Source: Ampelomyces quisqualis | Lineage: Eukaryota > Ascomycota > Dothideomycetes > Pleosporales > Phaeosphaeriaceae | Direction of reading: 5' to 3' | Assembly: GCA_018398575.1 (NCBI GenBank) | Contig: JAGTXZ010000024.1 | Span: 1,054,001 to 1,118,000, forward strand | DNA: 64,000 nt | Shown: positions 34,428-44,916 of the stretch, in pieces | Layout: every line of letters starts with the position of its first letter | Numbering within the stretch: the first letter of the stretch is position 1 | Translations under genes and position numbers: made by a program | The notes under the pieces: generated by a model | Database searches by the model: none | The model's input: only the letters and a program-made list of their open reading frames with translations | Told to the model about the DNA's origin: nothing

Positions 34428-35508
34428 ATGCTGTGGTTCAAGAAGAAAGAGGCGGAGATTGAGATGGAGACGATGAGACGCCAGAAGAAAGACACGGCGC
34501 CAGACGATACAGACTACAGGCCCATCAATTGGAAGAAGATCTTCCTCTCACCCAAATACATACGTACGTGTTCCGCTGCATTCGTTCTGGTAGCGCACTA
34601 ACAATAACTCCAGCCTGGCACATACTCAGCATCCTGATCTTAGTAGCAACTGTTCTCATCACGATAAAACACGACGAAGTCGTCGCAGTACGTTCGATAT
34701 CATCTGCGCGCATTCGCAGCACTAACCTCGTTTTGCAGAAACTCCGACCCTTCTCTGAAAAAGTGCGCGACCTGCCCGCTGGCTGGCTAATTCCCATCGC
34801 AATTCTTTTCGTCATTTCCTTCCCACCTCTCTTCGGCCACGAAATCATCGCGCTTCTCTGCGGTGTCGTCTACGGCCTCTGGATCGGCTTTGCGATCGTC
34901 GCTGCAGGGACATTTACGGGCGAAAGTAAGCTTCCTCCGATCCCCACGCCCAGAGCTTGGCTTACTAACCGTAAAAATCAGTCGGCACGTGGTTCGCTTT
35001 TAAGTATTTGTTCCGCCGCAAGGCTGATGAGCTCGAACGTATGAATCTAAACTATGGCGCTTTGGCGCGATTGACGCGCGACGGGGGCTTTTGGATCGTG
35101 CTTGTTATTCGGCTATCGGTTGTGCCGTCGCATTTCTCCACCGCCGTGTTCTCCACTTGCCATGTTCGGTTCTGGCACTTCTTGGTGTCTACGTTCCTCT
35201 CGTTGCCAAAGCAAGTCGTACTGGTCTACTTTGGTGTCTTGCTAGTATCGAATAACGATGATGCTCGTATCAAGACTGTCATGTTTTGCGTTCTTGGCGT
35301 CATCACCATTGCGCTCGGAGTATGGATCTACATCAAGATGAGGAATGTTAAGAAAGTGTTGTTAGAAGAGCAGGAACAGAGGAGGCTGAAGAGGGCGGAC
35401 AGCGTGCAGATGGTACCGAATGTTAGCAGCGCGTTCGAAAGACGATATGACGAAGTCGATCAAACGGAGTGGACAATGATGCCCACACAGCCGGCCAGAA
35501 TGATATGA
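34428..35508 (+). CDS. tvp38: TVP38/TMEM64-family Golgi membrane protein, 307 aa
   Basis: There are four exons: 34428-34563, 34614-34687, 34739-34925 and 34982-35508, encoding 307 residues. The N-terminal 45 residues are charged and cytosolic (MLWFKKKEAEIEME). Hydrophobic helices follow: PWHILSILILVATVLITI, LIPIAILFVISFPPLFG, and IIALLCGVVYGLWIGFAIVA with a following GTFTGE turn. The conserved SNARE-associated (VTT/DedA-like) core continues with YLFRRKADELE, FWIVLVIRLSVVPSHFST and LSLPKQVVLVYFGVLL, and a last helix near VMFCVLGVITIALGVWIYI. The C-terminal tail is hydrophilic. Yeast Tvp38 (337 residues) is found in Tlg2-containing Golgi vesicles; related VTT proteins act as lipid scramblases, so a role in membrane lipid distribution is possible. 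All splice junctions keep the VTT domain in frame. Confidence 0.9.
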
Positions 35509-37235
35509 GAGATGCTGGGCATTTGGCGTCTGGCACGACATATACACCACTAATGCACTAATGAAATAAGGCTTCTGCAAGTCGACTTCACCCGTACATT
35601 TGTTGACACCTTCGACTCTTCCTGCGTTAGCCCTGGTATCAACATATCAACACCTAACCGGTCCCGCATTTTTGGACTCGGCGCCTTTTCGTTTCTTCAA
35701 CTCAAGCCGGCACCCAATATACCTGGCCTCTTATTAAAGCTGCATTGTACGCACCGAACCGCAACGTACAACCCTTATTCTGTAACGTTCTTACCAGACG
35801 GGTGCCATGTGCGATCATCCATGCCTATGATGGACTATGCCTTGGCTTCGAAAGGATCAAGCATCGATCCAGCATCCGCGGGCAAATCGCTGCGGGACTA
35901 CCATTTGTGAGACCCAGGGATGTTGAAAGAGGATACATTCTCGAAAGCCGCGCCGGTCATACATTTGTCTTGACCCGCCCCGAGACTACACGGCTTGTGC
36001 ATTTTTGCCATACCATATTACATTCAGCCCCCACGGCATGACCCACGAATCCGGACACTGCAAGCTCAGATAGCTATGCCAGCCCATGCCACCACTGCCT
36101 GGCCTAGCAATGTTCGCCGTAAAGTTGCCGACGAGCAAGTCTTCGGCCAACAGTCTCTGCACCATACTGCCGTTGGTTACGCGATCGGGTCACGGAATAT
36201 CTCATCAAGCTCGTGTGTAAGAACACGCTTACGGTGCTTTGGTTCGAATTCAGATAAGACGAATATGTATCTTTGCCTCGGCGGCACGACTCTTCGGCGG
36301 CTTTCCAGACACGATCAAGAATGGAATTGGCTTTCTCGGGAGGTAGGACATCGGGCATAATGCGAAGCCTTAGTCTTGGAGCTGCTGTTGATGAGCGTTG
36401 AGGTCGCGACCGTTTGCTTCGGGGGATTTGGTGGAAGTCATGGCGATCAGATGCGCGCACATTGTTTGTAAGCTGGATTTAGTACCGTTCATTTTTTAAT
36501 ACCTCCGTTATGATGTGCTTTACGAACAATTTGTGTCGTTGTCCAAGCGTTTGAAGTTTATCGAGGAGAGAGACCAAGAGCGCTAGGCTTGTTGAGGGCA
36601 GATCGCCATAACGCGCATCACTCTTTTGCTGTTTTCGCAAACTCGAGAGACTACTTCACCGGCACCTGCCTGTGCAAAGCGTACATGAATGAGAGCTTAT
36701 CAGGAACGGCTTCAAATATACACCTGACACCCTTTCGGCGAAGCACGAAATGCTTGTTATCATCGACGCGACCCGCCCCCAGATTCAGATGGTCCCGCAT
36801 GCATGTCAGACCAGACGCATAAGCTCTGTGGCTTGACCACTCAAGCCTTCGCACAATCTGGGTGCTTGCCACGCAGCGCGAGCCTCATTAGGGCAATGTG
36901 TAGTGAAATCAGCATCTAGAACTGCCACCGATCTAACCGGTTAATCTACGACCGTTGACTCCACCATACATTCCCTACATACGGTTACACGAGATCTTCC
37001 GTCTCGGAGCATAGCAACGTAAACAGAAAGGCTTGGAAGATATGCACCATACGGCTGGAAATATCTCGAGTATACCCTGACATTGTCTGGGATCTAGCCT
37101 CGGTGCTGTACGACGCTGACAGGCTAGCCTGGCACGAGGCATGCAGCTCAACATCAGCGCTGATATGGGGAAAATCTATATGTGGAGGTCGCAGACCTGC
37201 GCTGATCTCTGACCCTGACCCATACAAACTAGTCG
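35509..37235. other. Intergenic between TVP38 and the MFS transporter
   Basis: About 1.7 kb. Most short open frames look random; the one exception is a minus-strand frame at 36104-36358, listed separately. No repeat or RNA gene is seen. Confidence 0.45.
36104..36358 (-). CDS. Small open frame, possible 84-aa protein
   Basis: From an ATG at 36358 the minus strand encodes 84 residues starting MPDVLPPEKANSILDRVWKA. The first 40 residues are amphipathic and protein-like; the rest is Arg-rich and less convincing. A second minus-strand ATG at 36441, in another frame, begins MTSTKSPEANGRDLNAHQQQ and stops after 23 residues. The two pieces may be parts of one gene separated by a frameshift or an unseen intron. 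I recognise no family. Confidence 0.25.
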   Translation of the reverse strand: MPDVLPPEKANSILDRVWKAAEESCRRGKDTYSSYLNSNQSTVSVFLHTSLMRYSVTRSRNQRQYGAETVGRRLARRQLYGEHC

Positions 37236-38981
37236 ATGAGTGTGGACAAGATGTTGGAGGAAAAGAAGGCGCCGAACGAAACTGCTGTCGACATTCTCGC
37301 TGGTGACGTCGAGACACAAGGCTTCGATGCTTCTGCAACGAAGAAGCTGTTGCGCAGACTTGATTGGAACATCATTCCATTCATGTCACTGATTTACCTG
37401 CAGGTTTCCAGCTTTACTTTCGCTTCTGACGATGACTGACGTTGAACCAAGGTTGTGCTTCCTCGATCGCACGAACATTGGCAATGCGCGTCTTGACCAC
37501 CTCGAAACGGACCTCAAGCTCAAAGGCATCCAATACAATGACTGTCTCGCCATACTATTTCCGTTCTACATTGCTGCAGAGATACCATCGAACATGATGA
37601 TGAAACGCACACGGCCTTCTATCTGGCTTACCTTTATCATGTTCTTCTGGTCTCTTGCCATGATATGTCAGGGCTTTGTCTCAAACTACTCGGGCCTGAT
37701 GGCCACACGAGTGTTCCTAGGCGTCTTTGAGGGCGGACTATTTCCAGGCGTCAATTACTACATCACCCAGTGGTATGTTCGCAGTGAGTGCGGTTTCCGC
37801 ATGGCTCTGTTCTTCAGCGCGGCGACGCTAGCGGGAGCCTTTGGTGGAATATTGGCCAGAGGCATCGCAGAGATGGTGAGTCTGTTTCCATCCAGTCAAC
37901 AACTCTCTGATCTAATTTCAACCGTAGAGCGGTGTAGGCGGCAAGTCAGCCTGGGCATGGATCTTCATTTTGGAAGGCCTTTTGTCGGTTCTTGTGTCCA
38001 TGATCGCATACTGGTGCATACATGACTACCCGGCAACGTATTTGTCCCAGTTCTTCTGACGTTTACGTTTTCTGATCAAAGCAGCGCACGCTTTCTCAGT
38101 CCCAACGAGCGCGCCGAGGTGCAACGCCGCCTACACGCCGACCATGGGCATCTATCCAATGACTTCGACATGAAGTATGTATGGCAAGCGATCAAGGACT
38201 GGAAGATCTGTATGTCACTCTACTCATCTAATGTATCGCAAAATAGTTACTTACATTAGCCCTACTCCCCTAGACATCTTCATGCTCATCTGCATGGCCG
38301 GCTTCTGCCCAATCTACTCTTTCGCTCTCTTCCTCCCCACTATCATAAAGAATATGGGCTACACCGCCAACGACGCACAACTCATGTCCGTTCCACCCTA
38401 CGTCTGCGCCTGTATTTTCACAATCGGAGCATCTTGGTACGCAGATCGCGTCCAAAGGCGTGGCATATTCCTCATGGGTTTCCAGCTCATCGCAATCGGC
38501 GGCTTCTCGATGCTGGCTGCGACTGCCAGACCAAGTGTCCAATATGGCGGGACTGTCTTAGCTGCGATCGGCATATACCCCCAGATACCTCTGGGTATGG
38601 CGTGGAACAGCGGAAATATCGGAGGCAGCTTGAAGAGAGGCACGGGCATCGCGATGCAAGTCATGGGAGGTAATTGCGGAGGTATAGTGGCGAGCTATGT
38701 ATACTTGACAAGGGATGGGCCGAGATTCAAGACAGGCCATGGGATTTTGATTGGATTCGTCAGGTAAGTCAGGTTGTCCTGAGGAAAGTTTAGTGTATGC
38801 TAACTGTCGATGAAGCATGGCTTTCTTCCTCACCTTGTTCATGACAACATGGTTTGCACGGGAGAACGCAAGGCGCGACAAGATCGCAGCGGAAGTTGGG
38901 AACCAAGAATTGACCGAGGAGCAGAAGTTGATGGAGCGAGAATTAGCAGACCATGTGCCGTGGTTCAGGTACACGACTTGA
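37236..38981 (+). CDS. MFS transporter of the anion:cation symporter (allantoate/nicotinate permease-like) family, 492 aa
   Basis: There are six exons: 37236-37399, 37452-37875, 37928-38037, 38085-38209, 38274-38763 and 38816-38981, giving 492 residues. The first intron must use a GC donor (37400) to restore the conserved LLCFLDRTNIGNAR; a GT four bases further on would shift the frame. The family signature covers WNIIPFMSLIYLLCFLDRTN in TM1, then IPSNMMMKRTRPSIWL, a TRVFLGVFEGGLFPGVNYYI motif and WAWIFILEGLLSVL. A cytosolic loop separates the two six-helix halves and the C-terminal tail is charged. Members such as Dal5, Tna1 and Seo1 import allantoate, nicotinate, vitamins or other organic anions with protons. 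The substrate of this one is unknown and there are no metabolic neighbours to suggest it. Confidence 0.88.
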
Positions 38982-39976
38982 AAAGTGCGCGCTAAGACAG
39001 ATGGCGAGTTGAAGGTTAAAACCGCAATGAACGAAGCTCATGTTCTTCGAGTCAACCATTTCAGCATAACTAGATGTAGCTGAGGCTCCATTAAGACTTG
39101 TAGACTTCTTAACTATACCAACGAGAAAGTGCTATTGGCACTCTTGAAAACTCGGCGGCGGGCTATATCCGTCGAGCACCTATAATAACGCAATTGAGCG
39201 ATAGTCTGCTACACAGCTCAAGCGAATTCGCACTAAACAAACAATTCCAAGTTTGCTATTGAACTTCTTAACATTGTCTGTCTGGTACGTAGACTCGGCG
39301 TCGCTCTTCGGCGGCGTGGCTGGGCTGTGTATCGAGACGGCGACGATCGAACTCAGAGCAACCTGATGCAGTCCAGAAGGCACAAGTACGACATGAATAA
39401 GCATGGCGTAGAGTACAGTTCCAAAGTGTCAGATGTTGGAAACAACTTGCAAAACCACCCGACGCTATATATTATTAATGGGTCGTGGAAGGTACGAAGC
39501 TTGCTCTAATCTTGACGCGATTCGGTAGAATCCTGAGCTAAATGTCGAGGACCTAATCACCAATCAGACGTTCAAATTAGAACAACTCGCTCTTTATCAG
39601 CAGTCAAAATAGGGTGCTCACACTGTTGTGAGCAACGGGGGCAACACTTCCACATTCGTCTCTCTCCCGCGAATTGTTTCATCTAATACCCTTGTCCAAC
39701 TTCTTTACCCCACCTCTTTGCCTCCAGACAGCTCCCTTCCGTTGTAGATGCAAAATTTGTACGCACGCCAACTCTCAATCCATATAAGCTGATTCGCCAC
39801 GTACGATACTGCGGTGCAGGAGACTGTGTTCAACGGTGGATTTGTACCACTGACACTGTTGAACCCACTTTCACGCGGCCGTCAGTAGGTCGTAGGCTAG
39901 ACCTTGATATATTGGCTCTGTATGACGTACGAGAACCAGTTGTACGCTGGGCCGAAGTTTCCAAACAGAAGATGAT
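38982..39976. other. Intergenic after the MFS transporter
   Basis: About 1 kb, AT-richer than the flanks, with no credible open frame, repeat or RNA gene. Confidence 0.5.
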
Positions 39977-40432
39977 ATGCATGCTAGAGGCATAAGAATG
40001 TCACAGGAAAAGCGCCATCTCCTAAACTTTGAGTACGCAACAGCCTACGAAGGATTTGAATCTTGCAGGCAGGTTCACATGGAGCACTTCGACCAAGAAG
40101 ACGCATCGCAGGCTCAAATAGACACACTAAATGAACGCCAACGTCGTTACGCTCGCGCTGCACTGGACGAGGAACGTAGTGCTACGCATTATGAGCACGA
40201 CTATGGCTACTACGACGACGAGGCTTCCTTTGATGATGATGGCGCCGTGATCCCACTGGAGTTGCGTGATTCAAGCGATTGGCGAACAAAGCAAGATGTA
40301 CATGCGAAGGGCAAAACGCAACAACGTCTGGAGTTGGTTCACAAGCAGATGCGTGCGGTACAGCAGCGTGCTCCGAGGCCAAAGTGGTCAAGCCGAAGAG
40401 AAGCAGCGAACAAAAAGGCTGAAAGCTACTGA
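39977..40432 (+). CDS. Uncharacterised charged protein or gene fragment, 151 aa
   Basis: A continuous frame from an ATG at 39977 encodes 151 residues; an inner ATG eight codons on (MSQEKRHLLNFEYATAYEGF) may be the real start. The sequence is highly charged and rich in Tyr, Asp and Glu in the middle (HYEHDYGYYDDEASFDDDG), then basic and helical (QQRLELVHKQMRAVQQR). I recognise no domain. It ends in a stop while protein-like sequence continues in the other two frames as far as 40723, so the gene may be frameshifted or have an intron I cannot define. Confidence 0.4.
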   Translation: MHARGIRMSQEKRHLLNFEYATAYEGFESCRQVHMEHFDQEDASQAQIDTLNERQRRYARAALDEERSATHYEHDYGYYDDEASFDDDGAVIPLELRDSSDWRTKQDVHAKGKTQQRLELVHKQMRAVQQRAPRPKWSSRREAANKKAESY

Positions 40433-40723
40433 GCAGAACGTGCTACAACAGGTTGCGCAAGTGGAAGAGATGACGTGGAGAGATAAGGTACGGAAAGGTG
40501 CGCTGGAGCATGCGGCGATGCAGAAGAAGAATCAAGATGATTACTGCGGTGCAGGAGAAGCCTACGGTCCCGATTCCGTTGGACATCATACATGGAGGAT
40601 CGGAACCTTAATGTGTCAGATTTTTGGGAAGATGAGATGGAAAATTGTTTGCACAATGCGATTGTGTGGGCAATGTTTCTTGTTAGCTACGAGCTCACTG
40701 TGAACCCTTTGGATTGGGTGTAA
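40433..40723 (+). pseudogene. Out-of-frame continuation of the 39977 gene
   Basis: A second frame overlapping the end of the 39977 frame reads KRLKATEQNVLQQVAQVEEM and MTWRDKVRKGALEHAAMQKK up to about 40550. A third frame then reads MEDRNLNVSDFWEDEMENCL and ends VNPLDWV before a stop at 40723. Both have natural amino-acid composition. The three pieces lie in order, as expected of a gene broken by small indels, but no GT-AG intron of normal size joins them in frame. Sequencing error is the alternative. Confidence 0.35.
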
Positions 40724-40906
40724 TGCATGCACAGCTTGGCCAAACAAGACGCCTGGTCGCTGAAGTGCTTGCTTGGTGACAATAGCTGAAAATGAAGCTA
40801 AAGGATCTGATACACATGAGTTGATGCATGAAGTGTCAGAGAACATGTGACTACACAAGCCTTGCGTTATGATTCATAGTAACTGAAAAAAAATACAGCA
40901 AATCAA

Positions 40907-41728
40907 CTAATACCTCCCTCTCCATCTCGTAAACGGACTCTGCCTAGTCCCATACATATCGAAATCATCTTCCTCCTGAAAATCATGGCAATCATCATAC
41001 TCATCAAACTCGTCCTCTGGATCTTCAAACATACTCAGCCCATACCCTCTTCGCCGCTGCGCATATCGTGGCGCAATTCTATGCCCACCTATCATACGTC
41101 GTCCACGGTTGTGTCTGGGAGGTGGCATCGTGCGATACTCGTCTTCGGAGTCGTCGTCATAGTCGTCAAATAACGGCATTGTAGACGATGGGAACGGTGT
41201 ACGTCGTGTTCGGGACAACGGCGATTGTGAGTGGATATGTTGAGGCGATAGGAGGGGGTGAGCGCGAGGTGGACCAGGGGAATGGTAGCCGAATGGTGAG
41301 TGTGGCGGACGGGCGTACGGCGAGTGCGCAAATTGAGGTCGACCGGGCCCAATGCCTAGATCAATGCCCATGCCAAGACCGATGGGAATTTGTGGACTCG
41401 TGCTCATTCCTAATCCCATGCCTCCTCTCATTCCCATTCCCATGCCTGGACCAAGCGAACCCATACCTATCGGTGGAGGCATTCCATGTCGTGGAAATCC
41501 ACCCATCATCGGGCTCATACCATGTCCGCCCAAGAGCGGCGGAGGATGACGCCCCAGAAACGGAGGCCCATGGCCGCCTATGCCTCCAAACACAGGATGA
41601 TGCCCACGGCATGACTCATGTTTCTGTCTATGTGCGATCATCTCGGCGAACAACATCTCCTGGTTCAAATCTCCATTGAACCTAAATTGGCCTGGCCCAT
41701 GGGATCGGCCAAAGTCGTTTCGATGCAT
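40907..41728 (-). CDS. Gly/Met/Pro-rich low-complexity protein, 273 aa
   Basis: A single exon from the ATG at 41728 gives 273 residues. The N-terminal 45 residues are mixed (QEMLFAEMIAHRQKHESC). Residues of about 45-125 form a Gly/Met/Pro/His-rich tract with GMG, GLGMG and RGG motifs (MGSLGPGMGMGMRGG). A Pro/His/Ser linker follows. The last 90 residues alternate acidic runs (DDYDDDSEDEY, EDPEDEFDEYDD) and basic ones (RHNRGRRMIGG). The reverse strand is also open over much of this length, which lowers certainty, but the ordered compositional blocks argue for a real protein. No known domain is present. Such sequences are often found in RNA-associated or condensate-forming proteins; that is only an inference. 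Two stem-loops lie just upstream of the start. Confidence 0.6.
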   Translation of the reverse strand: MHRNDFGRSHGPGQFRFNGDLNQEMLFAEMIAHRQKHESCRGHHPVFGGIGGHGPPFLGRHPPPLLGGHGMSPMMGGFPRHGMPPPIGMGSLGPGMGMGMRGGMGLGMSTSPQIPIGLGMGIDLGIGPGRPQFAHSPYARPPHSPFGYHSPGPPRAHPLLSPQHIHSQSPLSRTRRTPFPSSTMPLFDDYDDDSEDEYRTMPPPRHNRGRRMIGGHRIAPRYAQRRRGYGLSMFEDPEDEFDEYDDCHDFQEEDDFDMYGTRQSPFTRWRGRY

Positions 41729-41807
41729 ATGTCCAGGATGGTGGATGCCGAACAGTCAAGGAGATGATGTGCTGTGCTTCAGTCCTAGGGCTTTTCTCGC
41801 AGTGTGC

Positions 41808-41829
41808 ACGCCTGTTAATCGACAGGCGT
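41808..41829. repeat. Stem-loop, 8-bp perfect stem and 6-nt loop
   Basis: ACGCCTGT (41808-41815) pairs exactly with ACAGGCGT (41822-41829). It lies 80 bp upstream of the minus-strand start at 41728, probably in its promoter or leader. Confidence 0.55.
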
Positions 41830-41830
41830 C

Positions 41831-41861
41831 TTGCATGCATGTGTCAATGAGACGCATGCAA
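41831..41861. repeat. Second stem-loop, 8-bp perfect stem and 15-nt loop
   Basis: TTGCATGC (41831-41838) pairs exactly with GCATGCAA (41854-41861). It begins one base after the preceding stem-loop. Confidence 0.55.
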
Positions 41862-42409
41862 AAGTATTGTAGTAGCTTGGCGCAATGGTTATGCTGGCAA
41901 TGTAGGAGGCGGTGGAATTTCAGTCAATACAAAATTGTCCGGAATTGACTGGGGATTGATGAGCGTTTTGCAGTCAATGAGTGACGGCAGATGACCAGTA
42001 GGGAGTGAAGTAGCAAACTTTTGGTGTAATGGCTCCTCATGTTACACTAGCCTGAGCTGGTGTTACTCTTTCTTTCTTACACGTGCCATCCTATGTTTGT
42101 ATTCCGTGCTGTTCCTGCACAGTGCGTGTAAGATTTCGAGGAGCGACGACCGTTAGAAGTCAACAAAGCGACAAGCAATATTTACTGGCGCATGGTCGAC
42201 GAAATGGCGACTCACTTGCGTGGAAATCTTGTGCCTGGATACACAGAATTAACACAAGGCTGACAGCAAACTTGTACTCCGACAGCAGAACCAAAGAATT
42301 GCAGGTCGAACCGTCTAGGGTTCTGTTGTCCATCAATGGCTGTGAAGGCTGCCGCACGTTTGGTGTGGCTGCAAACAGCACAGGGCCTCTCGCAGTACGA
42401 GCGGGAAAC

Positions 42410-44172
42410 TCAAGAGCGATTCAAGATCGCACAATCGTTGCCTCTATCCTCATTCCGGGCCCTGGTACCTTCTTTTTGCTTTCTACGCCACCTCTCAATC
42501 CTGGCTTCCGCGAAAAAGGCTGCCATGATAAGCATGTCTAGGGATAGTCCAGCCAATCTCGCGGCTTCGTCATAGAAAATGGCTGCAGGTGGAGGCAGCT
42601 CTTGCGCTGCTTTCCATATGGGGTACATCTGTCCAGGCCTGAGCGTGCTAGAGTCCTCTTCGTCACAATCCACGATTACTGCTCTCTTCATGCTTGCGTG
42701 TATTTCTCTGACAGTTTTTAACATGTCCTCGTGTAGTATACCGTCAGAGAGCCGGATGGGCGGGTGCTGTTCCTTGCCTTTGATCGGAAACATTCCATAT
42801 AGCGCGTTCCTGAAGTCATCGTTGTCTTTGGTACGCTTGATCTCTGCCTCGTGGAGAAATGTGTCGGCGTAGAAGTCCAGGTATTGATCTAGTTGATCAG
42901 GCTGCATCCTAAAAATGTCGCTCTCTTGCAGTTTCGTCAATTCCTCGGTCGTGAAGTCTGACTTGCCTTTCCTTTGATGCTTTTTTGCTGCCGTCATGTG
43001 CTTGCACCAATTCGTCCAGTTCATGATGACGGATGTGGGATCTGAAGAAGACTCTGGGTGTCTTTCCAGTCTGTCGAATGGATACAAAAGTTTGACGCAT
43101 ACAACCAGACATCCAATAAGTTGAGCTTCCGGTAGGTGGCGGATCCTCAGTTGTCGGTGACCATCATAGTTGAATGCAAACGTGTATCCGAGCAGATCGC
43201 CTAGCCGGAGCGTTGCATCGTATAGTTCTAGCGGCAAAGCTAGTTGTTTGATGTAGCGAAACAAGAGTGGCTGAATGTTGAGAGATGGCCACAGGATCCC
43301 ATGCTTTTTCTCGAAGCTGATCTCAAGATTGGTCAGCGTGCTATAGAAGCGTCTATAACTCAGCATTGTCTGTGGATCGAGGACAGCATGGTACGATGAC
43401 GGTAGTCGATCTTTCATCGCTAGTGGCAGCAACCTGATAGCTCTCCTGTAAGCCATCTTGCCATCAGTCACCCAGGCATATATATCCCCAGGAGTTATTG
43501 GCAGTCGCAGCGTAGACATGCCGAGATAGCAGAGAACCAAACAGTCGTACAGGTTCGGCGCACCACTAAGCTTCTTGTCGCGAGCTTTGGCCGTAGAAAT
43601 TGTGCCTCCCTCGTGATCCGTGGTTTCCTCCTCTTCACTCTCAAGTGTAGTATATACCTGAGATTGCGATTCATCCTGGCTGCTAGTCGCGATTCTGTCG
43701 CTAAGCTGAGCGACGCGCAGCGCCCATAGGTCATAGATCACCGTCTCGAGCTCGTCGGGTAAACTCTTCTCTTTCACCAAGAACCAGATCTGATGACGGA
43801 GAATAAGCTGTAAACATTTCAGATACAAATCGAAAGCACGGCGGCCGCTAAGCTCTTTGACATGTTAGCAGACCATGAAAGCATTGATTTGGTAGTAACT
43901 CGTACGTTTGCCCAATTTCTTTGGACCGTCATCGTCATCCTTCTGCTTGCGTGTCACCTTCCGAGCGGCTGACATATGATCGTTTTCATCTTCCGCGCCT
44001 CTTACGAGTCCCTACACGCCATTAGTCACTATATCGTGCCCGGGAATTCTCGACTGACCCCTTGACGATGACCGTTCTGGCAGTACAAATAACCATCCTC
44101 GCCTTCATCGTAACGCCTGGATCGGCAATTCTCAATGCCACAAACAGGTCCCTTGGTCTTCCGCACGTTCAT
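42410..44172 (-). CDS. rrn7: RNA polymerase I core factor subunit Rrn7 (TAF1B family), 554 aa
   Basis: There are three exons: 44172-44059, 44011-43906 and 43854-42410, giving 554 residues. Rrn7 is the TFIIB-like subunit of the Pol I core factor that places the polymerase at the rDNA promoter in the nucleolus. The N-terminal zinc ribbon is visible as GPVCGIENC...GYLYCQNGH with Cys11, Cys16, Cys31 and His35. A basic, charged linker follows. The conserved LSGRRAFDLYLKCLQLILRH sequence then opens the cyclin-fold region (IYDLWALRV, LCYLGMSTLRLPITPGDIYAW, LRLGDLLGYTFAF and LPEAQLIGCLVVCVKLLYPF). The C-terminal part is helical without recognised motifs. Length is close to yeast Rrn7 (514). The fit of the ribbon and the first cyclin-fold motif to the family is good. 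Confidence 0.9.
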
Positions 44173-44916
44173 AGTTGATGATCTCGCTCAAGTTCTGGGT
44201 CGCTGGTTCTGAACTAGGCTGTCACGATAACCATGTAGGATGGTGGATCCTAATTAGCGTCGCGTACTACTTTTGAAAACCCAGTCATTCGATAGAGCTT
44301 GCTGATCAGCTGCGAGTCATGTATACTGTTGCTTTGAAAGTAGTCAATATTGTTTGGTTACGGGGCAGATCTAGTGTGGCCCAAGGTGCGCGTGCTCAAG
44401 TACAGCGCGCGAAAGCCCATGAGTTTATCGAGGTAGGAGATGCATCTGGTGCCTGGGATCTGTAATCTACAGCCGTTTACATTAAAGGCTGAGGGGTTGG
44501 TGGTGTAGTGTTGCGGCCGGTTTTGTGGTGCCAATGGCGAAGCTCGCAAAATTGAACTTCGCTATCCACTAGCGTCAAAGTCGCAGACGGAAATTCACTT
44601 GATCACCAATGAGGAGCCACACATTTACATAACATCATCATATTTTCTTAATTGCCGTAGGGATATATCTAGGAAAGGTGTCATATCGTAAAACGTTCCC
44701 TCACATGGCAATGCAAAAACCAAATTGATCCGAAGAATCCACGTGCATTGGTCGCTATCAACGCAGGTGGAGCGCATCGAGGTGCTGATGCGGCCGAATA
44801 AGCCACAAACCCATGTTGCATGCAGAGACGCAGGGGATGATCAGCCAAACTTTTGACCGGAGCTCGACCCAACTCCGCGACTCCCAGCGACGGCCTGCGT
44901 ATTCAACGGAGCGAAT
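44173..44916. other. Intergenic between RRN7 and eIF5A
   Basis: These 744 bp hold the RRN7 promoter and the eIF5A 3' UTR. I see no other feature. Confidence 0.5.

Larger units (their letters stand above)
41729..42409. other. Intergenic between the Gly/Met-rich gene and RRN7
   Basis: These 681 bp hold the RRN7 3' region and the promoter of the gene at 40907. The two stem-loops are the only structure noticed. Confidence 0.5.

Noticed and set aside
36225..36260. GGTTCGAATTC, similar to a tRNA B-box
   Set aside because: No A-box at the right distance and no acceptor or anticodon stem can be formed around it.
41640..41690. GGTTCAAATC, similar to a tRNA B-box
   Set aside because: It lies antisense inside the 40907-41728 coding region and lacks the remaining tRNA structure.
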